Shown: positions 51,424 through 55,821 of the stretch, one piece after another | Position numbering within the stretch: the first letter of the stretch is position 1 | Layout: every line of letters begins with the position of its first letter | Assembly (NCBI GenBank): GCA_018716625.1 | Contig: DVJQ01000010.1 | Span: 1 to 55,821 of the forward strand | Source of the DNA: Candidatus Galligastranaerophilus intestinavium | GTDB taxonomy: Bacteria > Cyanobacteriota > Vampirovibrionia > Gastranaerophilales > Gastranaerophilaceae | DNA: 55,821 bases | Direction: 5' to 3' | The notes under the pieces: model-generated | What the model was told of the DNA's origin: nothing | Databases searched by the model: none | What the model saw: the letters and a program-made list of their open reading frames with translations, nothing else | Translations under genes and position numbers: made by a program

Positions 51424-52045
51424 TATTGTCACTGTTGAAAATATAGCTGCCTGCAACAAGAGAGTTTGCGCCTAATTTTGTACATATTTTTGATGTTTTG
51501 TTGTTGATTCCGCCATCTACTTGTATATATAAGTTGTCTTTTTTGTAAATACGTGCGTACTCTTTTATATCTGCGATTTTTTGTACACATTCATGAATGA
51601 ATTTCTGCCCGCCAAACCCAGGCTCAACCGTCATTATCAGTACCAAATCAAGATATGGAATATATTTTTCAATTGCACTTGCGGGTGTTTTGGGCTTTAT
51701 AGATAATCCTGCCAATTTTTTTGCCGTTTTTATTTCTTTTATTATGTCTAAAGTCAAATCGCTTTGAGCTTCCAGATGAAACGTTATAATATCAGAACCT
51801 GCATGTATAAAATCACTTACATATTTTTTGGGATCACTAATCATTAAGTGTACATCAAGTGTTAAATCCGTAATTTTTCTAAGAGATTTTACCACAGGTG
51901 CGCCTATTGTAATATTTGGCACAAAGTGTCCGTCCATAACATCTACATGTACCCACCTTGCTCCTGCTTCTTTGAGTTTTGTTATATCGCGCTCAAGATT
52001 TGCAAAATCTGCGGATAATATTGATGGAGAAATTATTGGTTCCAT
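51392..52045 (-). CDS. rpe: Ribulose-phosphate 3-epimerase
   Basis: Pentose phosphate/Calvin cycle epimerase, TIM barrel. SPSILSADFANLERDI, HVDVMDGHFVPN, DVHLMISDP, VEPGFGGQKF and QVDGGIN carry the metal-binding and catalytic residues. 217 residues. GAGGGG before the ATG, which lies inside the end of rnc (13-nt overlap). Last gene of the pyrH operon. Confidence 0.96.
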   Translation of the reverse strand: MEPIISPSILSADFANLERDITKLKEAGARWVHVDVMDGHFVPNITIGAPVVKSLRKITDLTLDVHLMISDPKKYVSDFIHAGSDIITFHLEAQSDLTLDIIKEIKTAKKLAGLSIKPKTPASAIEKYIPYLDLVLIMTVEPGFGGQKFIHECVQKIADIKEYARIYKKDNLYIQVDGGINNKTSKICTKLGANSLVAGSYIFNSDNIKLAIQSLCK

Positions 52046-52770
52046 TGCCCCTCTCTTTTTAGGTATTCCAGTGCATTTTTTGCTGCATCCTGCTGTGCTG
52101 ATTTTTTTGATTTGCCAAATCCTCTTCCAAGGATTTTATCTTCAAAACTTACTGTAACTTCAAAAGTTGAGTTGTGTTCAGAGCCTGTTTTAGAAATTAG
52201 TGTATATTCCGGTAATGTGTGATTTTTTTCTTGCGTGTATTCTTGCAGTTGTTGTTTCGGGTTTATTTTTTCTAAATTTTCTTCAATTTCACATAAATCA
52301 CATGAAAAATTACTTATAATAAAATCTTCAACTTTTGTATATCCGCAATCTTTGCAAGTAAGATAAATTGCGCCTAAAAAAGCTTCAAATGCACAGGCTA
52401 GGATTGACTGTTTTTTTTCTCCACCCATTTTTCTTTCGTTTTTAGACATTAAAATAAAATTATTCAAGCCTATTTTTGTCGCAAATTGGGCGAGTGTTTT
52501 GTCGGCAACAATTTCTCCACGTATCTTTGATAATATACCCTCTTTGTAGTTGGGATATTTTAAATATAAATACTTGCTTATGGTCAGTTTTAATACTGCA
52601 TCACCTAAGAACTCGAGTCTTTCGTAAGAACATTCAAGAGGTATATCCATTTCATGGACATAGGATGTATGTCGCATTGCTTTCTCAAACAGTGAAAAAT
52701 CGTCGCTGTCCGCAAAGCCCAATTTGCCCAAAAACTCACAATATAAGTGCTCTCTATCCGAAATAGACAT
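52033..52770 (-). CDS. rnc: Ribonuclease III
   Basis: Double-strand RNA endonuclease for rRNA and mRNA processing. N-terminal RNase III domain with the signature ERLEFLGDAVLKL and the second metal-site FEAFLGAIYL; C-terminal dsRNA-binding domain (~165-240, NPKQQLQEYTQ...GKSKKSAQQDAAKNALEYL). 245 residues. Starts 17 nt inside cdsA. Confidence 0.96.
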   Translation of the reverse strand: MSISDREHLYCEFLGKLGFADSDDFSLFEKAMRHTSYVHEMDIPLECSYERLEFLGDAVLKLTISKYLYLKYPNYKEGILSKIRGEIVADKTLAQFATKIGLNNFILMSKNERKMGGEKKQSILACAFEAFLGAIYLTCKDCGYTKVEDFIISNFSCDLCEIEENLEKINPKQQLQEYTQEKNHTLPEYTLISKTGSEHNSTFEVTVSFEDKILGRGFGKSKKSAQQDAAKNALEYLKREGQWNQ

Positions 52771-53659
52771 TTATTGCACCTTGTATGTATTTAAAAAATT
52801 CTATTATTATATTGTGCCCGCAGGCAAAGTTTACAAAGTAATAGTAAGCAACGGGAAGCGCAAAAAGGTACCCGTCTGTCCTGTCAAGTATACCCCCATG
52901 TCCGGGCAAAATATTGCTGGAGTCTTTTACGCCGGCATCTCTTTTAACGAGCGATTCGGACAAATCACCAAGTTGAGATGAAATTGTTATAAGTAATCCT
53001 GCAACCAGTGCATGCAAAAGAGTTAATTTCGTATAAAATACACCAAAAGACGCCACTATCAGTGCCATAATTGTTGCACCAAGTGCACCTTCGACTGTTT
53101 TTTTAGGACTAATAACGGGCGAAAGTTTATGTTTCCCAAATTTTGAGCCAAAATAATATCCGCCGATGTCTGTTGCAACAACTATCAAGAATACAAATAT
53201 AACAAGCCAAAGCCCTTCGTTTGTTCCAATTTGAAAAGCATTGATTCTGTCCGCACTTATTTGTCTTATTAAAAGTAAATGACAAGGAAGCCAGCCGCAA
53301 TATAAAAATCCCAGAACCGTCGTTGCGACGTTTACTATATAGGGTTGCCTACCCATAAATAGTACCATTAAAAACGATGCCATTATCGCAAGAGATATTA
53401 TTGAGGGCAGAAGATCAAACCTTCTAAAAAATATTAATATTGCAAATGCTAAATCTGTAAGCAAAATAAGTGATAAACTCGGGTGGAAACCCTTTGTTCT
53501 AAGTATTTTTACATACTCGACAGAACCTAAAAATATCACAACAAGCAGGAATCCTAATATAGGTAATCCCCCCATAAAAAGACACAACAGTGCAATAATC
53601 GAAAATATTACACCTGTAACAATCCGCATTATTTTATTTTGCTTTTGAGTTTCTTCCAC
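52754..53659 (-). CDS. cdsA: Phosphatidate cytidylyltransferase
   Basis: Makes CDP-diacylglycerol for phospholipid synthesis in the inner membrane. About eight membrane helices; C-terminal CDS signature SQLGDLSESLVKRDAGVKD followed by LPGHGGILDRTDG. 301 residues. GTG start overlapping the frr stop. uppS, often between frr and cdsA, is not here. Confidence 0.94.
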   Translation of the reverse strand: MEETQKQNKIMRIVTGVIFSIIALLCLFMGGLPILGFLLVVIFLGSVEYVKILRTKGFHPSLSLILLTDLAFAILIFFRRFDLLPSIISLAIMASFLMVLFMGRQPYIVNVATTVLGFLYCGWLPCHLLLIRQISADRINAFQIGTNEGLWLVIFVFLIVVATDIGGYYFGSKFGKHKLSPVISPKKTVEGALGATIMALIVASFGVFYTKLTLLHALVAGLLITISSQLGDLSESLVKRDAGVKDSSNILPGHGGILDRTDGYLFALPVAYYYFVNFACGHNIIIEFFKYIQGAINVYFG

Positions 53660-54219
53660 TATACCGTTAAGACCTCTTTTTCTTTTTCAATTACAACTTC
53701 ATCAACAATTCCGATATATTTGTCTGTGAGTTTTTGTACTTCGTTTTGCGCGTCTTTTACTGCATCTTCCGGCATATTTTCAGACTTTTCAAGTTTTTTT
53801 ACTTCGTCTGTCATATCGCGACGAACATTTCTTATTGCAACTTTTGCATTTTCGCCCATTGCCTTAACGTCTTTTGAAAGCTGTTTACGTCTGTCTTGTG
53901 TAAGAGGCGGAAAAGTTAAGCGTACAACTACACCGTCAGAGTTTGGTGCAATCCCAAGTTCTGCTTTAACAATAGCTTTTTCAATTTCTTTGATTATTGT
54001 TTTGTCAAAAGGTGTTATAACAAGAGTTGTGCCTTCTGATACGCTCACTTGTGCCATTTGGCGCAATGGAGTAGGTGCGCCGTAGTAATCAACGGTAATT
54101 TTGTCCAAAATAAGCGGGTTGGCTCTGCCTGTCCTTACTGTTGCTAACTCTTTTTTTAATTGTGCAACACATTTTTCCATTTTGTCTTTGCCTGAATTTT
54201 TAATTTCGTCGACTGACAT
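53659..54219 (-). CDS. frr: Ribosome recycling factor
   Basis: Splits post-termination ribosomes with EF-G. 186 residues: ATVRTGRANPLILDKI, VDYYGAPTPLRQMA, RLTFPPLTQDRRKQL and the C-terminal helix. GGAG before the ATG; 2 nt after pyrH. Confidence 0.97.
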   Translation of the reverse strand: MSVDEIKNSGKDKMEKCVAQLKKELATVRTGRANPLILDKITVDYYGAPTPLRQMAQVSVSEGTTLVITPFDKTIIKEIEKAIVKAELGIAPNSDGVVVRLTFPPLTQDRRKQLSKDVKAMGENAKVAIRNVRRDMTDEVKKLEKSENMPEDAVKDAQNEVQKLTDKYIGIVDEVVIEKEKEVLTV

Positions 54220-54221
54220 TT

Positions 54222-54944
54222 TTATTCTCCTACATATGTTCCAATATTTTCATTATTTAAGATTTTTATAATACTGTCTTTTTTAGCAAAATCAAATACA
54301 AAAATGGGTATATTATTTTGCTTGCAAAGTGAGCACGATGTTAAATCCATAACTTTAAGATTATTAACAATGATGTCATCGTATGAAATTTTGTCGTATT
54401 TTTTTGCGTTCGGATTAATTCTGGGATCATCGTTATATACGCCATCTACACCATTTTTTGCCATAAGCATGGCTTGCGCGCCTATCTCTGCTGCTCTAAG
54501 TGCTGCTGCAGTATCTGTTGTAAAGAAAGGATTACCTGTACCTGCAGCAAAGATAACTACCCTGTTTTTTTCAAGATGACGAATTGCTTTAAACCTTATA
54601 TAAGGTTCTGCGATTTTGTGAATATCAATGGCAGATTGAACCCTGCATGGTACGCCGATTTTTCTTAATTCGCTTTGGAGTGCAATGGCATTCATAATGG
54701 TTGCAAGCATGCCGACGTAATCTCCGGATGCTTGATCCATGCCAAGTTTTGCTGAGTTTTTCATGCCGCGAAAAATGTTCCCGCCGCCCACTACAACTGC
54801 GATTTGCACATTTAAGTCATGAACTTTTTTTATTTCGTGCGCAATCATCTCGACAGGTTTTGGATCTATTCCAAACTCTTGTTCACCTAACAAAGCCTCT
54901 CCGCTAATTTTTAGCAGTATTTTTTTATATTTTAATTCTGACAT
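54222..54944 (-). CDS. pyrH: UMP kinase
   Basis: Phosphorylates UMP to UDP; amino-acid-kinase fold. KISGEALLG, VVGGGNIFRG, and AAGTGNPFFTTDTAA are typical. 240 residues. AAGG 7-8 nt before the ATG. First gene of the pyrH-frr-cdsA-rnc-rpe run, in which every pair overlaps or is 2 nt apart. rpsB and tsf, usual upstream partners, are not adjacent. Confidence 0.96.
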   Translation of the reverse strand: MSELKYKKILLKISGEALLGEQEFGIDPKPVEMIAHEIKKVHDLNVQIAVVVGGGNIFRGMKNSAKLGMDQASGDYVGMLATIMNAIALQSELRKIGVPCRVQSAIDIHKIAEPYIRFKAIRHLEKNRVVIFAAGTGNPFFTTDTAAALRAAEIGAQAMLMAKNGVDGVYNDDPRINPNAKKYDKISYDDIIVNNLKVMDLTSCSLCKQNNIPIFVFDFAKKDSIIKILNNENIGTYVGE

Positions 54945-54999
54945 GATTTAGCCTTATAAAACTAACTTAAACTAATTATACAAGAAAATCAATTCGATG

Positions 55000-55005
55000 T
55001 ATAAT
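55000..55005 (+). promoter_or_regulatory. -10 box of a leaderless promoter (candidate)
   Basis: TATAAT preceded directly by TG and followed by TGTAAAT and an ATG: 7-nt interval, no ribosome site. Confidence 0.5.
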
Positions 55006-55012
55006 TGTAAAT

Positions 55013-55821
55013 ATGAATTTAAACACTAAAAATGCAAAAAATATTATCTCAAAAGACGTGAATGTTTCAAAAAAAGCTGCTGCCGATATTGTAGACGGTT
55101 GCGACTTTGATAGTTATAAAACTCTTTGTGAAAATTCCTGTGAAATATTTGATTTTTTAATAGATAAGATAATTAAAAATCTTGCATCTTCTACAAATAA
55201 AACTAATTTAAAAAGTACATTTGAATTTGCTAAGCTTTATAACCCTGTTTTTGAAGATTATATACTCTCGTCTTGGTTTAAATTTGCGGATGACGATTTA
55301 ACCGATAGTGTTTTAGATATGTTGGAAAATGGCAATATAGATCAAAAAATTTATGCTGCAAAGTATTTTACCAAGGTAAAGGACCCTCTTGCACTGGATA
55401 GTTTAAATAAGTTTGCTTTTAGCGAAAATGCAGAGTTGTCCTGTGCTTGTGCCTGCGCTTTAAGTTCTTTTGGTGATACAAAAGCAAGAAATATTTCACT
55501 TGAAGCACTAGGCAGTGGCGATGATTTTAAAAAATATTATGCAATGAAATTTTTAGTTGCATATTCAAATGTTAACGATTTAAAAATTATAATTGATAAT
55601 TTAAATTCCTGTCTTTTTGCCTCAGAAATTGCACAAGATATTTTATATAAGTATAACTATGAAAATTTGTGCAAACTTTTTGGTGCAGATAGTGCAATTT
55701 GTGTTTATGATGAGATTATTAGCGCATATCCTGAGGATGTTTCGCTTGAAACGGTTTATGATTTTGACATATTGGGTTTTGTTAAAATTTTAAAGAGTAG
55801 CACAGATTCATATTTACAAAG
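55013..55821 (+). CDS. Helical-repeat protein, 3' end beyond window
   Basis: I translated 269 codons open to the window edge, starting MNLNTKNAKNIISKDVNVSK. It is all-helical with repeated helix pairs: IYAAKYFTKVKDPLALDSL, LSCACACALSSFGDTKARNI, YAMKFLVAYSNVNDLKII, typical of HEAT-like solenoids. No signal peptide in the visible part. Function unknown; possibly akin to the helical protein in the ruvX operon. Divergent from pyrH. Confidence 0.72.
   Translation, partial: MNLNTKNAKNIISKDVNVSKKAAADIVDGCDFDSYKTLCENSCEIFDFLIDKIIKNLASSTNKTNLKSTFEFAKLYNPVFEDYILSSWFKFADDDLTDSVLDMLENGNIDQKIYAAKYFTKVKDPLALDSLNKFAFSENAELSCACACALSSFGDTKARNISLEALGSGDDFKKYYAMKFLVAYSNVNDLKIIIDNLNSCLFASEIAQDILYKYNYENLCKLFGADSAICVYDEIISAYPEDVSLETVYDFDILGFVKILKSSTDSYLQ

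Noticed and set aside
1-55821. tRNA, rRNA, CRISPR, insertion sequences, prophage
   Set aside because: No cloverleaf-like intergenic DNA, regularly spaced repeats, transposase or integrase seen; gaps are too short to hold most of these.

Overview
The window is a compact, AT-rich bacterial chromosome segment with about 59 genes, very short intergenic gaps and no rRNA, tRNA, CRISPR array, insertion sequence or prophage that I can see. The cell it implies is Gram-negative (Lgt, two lipoproteins, a TonB-ExbB-ExbD energy module, AsmA-like envelope proteins) with meso-diaminopimelate peptidoglycan (the MurE DNPR motif). A ThiD2-ThiE fusion, a VKOR-DsbA fusion and a cyanobacterial-looking serine hydrolase point to the cyanobacterial line. 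Together with the low GC and the style of several lineage-type hypothetical proteins, they suggest a non-photosynthetic relative of Cyanobacteria (Vampirovibrionia/Melainabacteria, perhaps gut Gastranaerophilales). That placement is inference from remembered family traits, not a search result.

Layout. 1-2.1 kb: truncated thiE and a divergent ECF sigma/anti-sigma pair. 2.1-9.2 kb: a minus-strand division and wall cluster (GT2, rsmH, ftsL, ftsI, murE, murA, a duplicated RWYD protein). 9.2-10.8 kb: a minus-strand operon of lipoprotein, BlaI-like repressor, unknown protein and TadE-like pseudopilin. 10.9-13.7 kb: three surface-glycan glycosyltransferases (GT6, GT8, GT2). 13.7-20.9 kb: uvrC, DUF192, L25, folP, gpmI, lgt and small genes. 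20.9-34.0 kb: an envelope region with a TPR lipoprotein, a 1515-residue AsmA-like protein, two small exported proteins, TonB-like, ExbB, two ExbD and a second AsmA-like protein. 34.0-42.5 kb: M16 peptidase, CoA-dehydratase-activase-like protein, DUF1292-ruvX-helical protein-zinc finger operon, dciA, metK. 42.7-48.5 kb: aspS, two lineage proteins, a beta-lactamase-fold hydrolase, a variant GGDEF protein with hisF. 48.5-55.8 kb: a flagellin-shaped coiled-coil protein, VKOR-DsbA, queH, the pyrH-frr-cdsA-rnc-rpe operon, and an unfinished helical-repeat gene.

Two things stand out. First, at least seven genes have a -10 hexamer (four with an upstream TGn extension or close to it) exactly 6 or 7 nt before the ATG and no Shine-Dalgarno sequence. 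That is the signature of leaderless mRNAs, and it coexists with genes that have strong Shine-Dalgarno sites, including several TTG or GTG starts. Second, a TonB-ExbB-ExbD-ExbD' motor is co-transcribed with one long AsmA-like protein and lies beside another on the opposite strand. AsmA-family proteins are lipid-bridging proteins, so this raises the possibility of a proton-motive-force-coupled envelope lipid transport module. The two exbD genes also share a 68-bp segment identical at 66 positions, while the rest of the genes have diverged.

No gene-free stretch exceeds 300 bases. The longest is the 276-nt divergent gap at 49403-49678.
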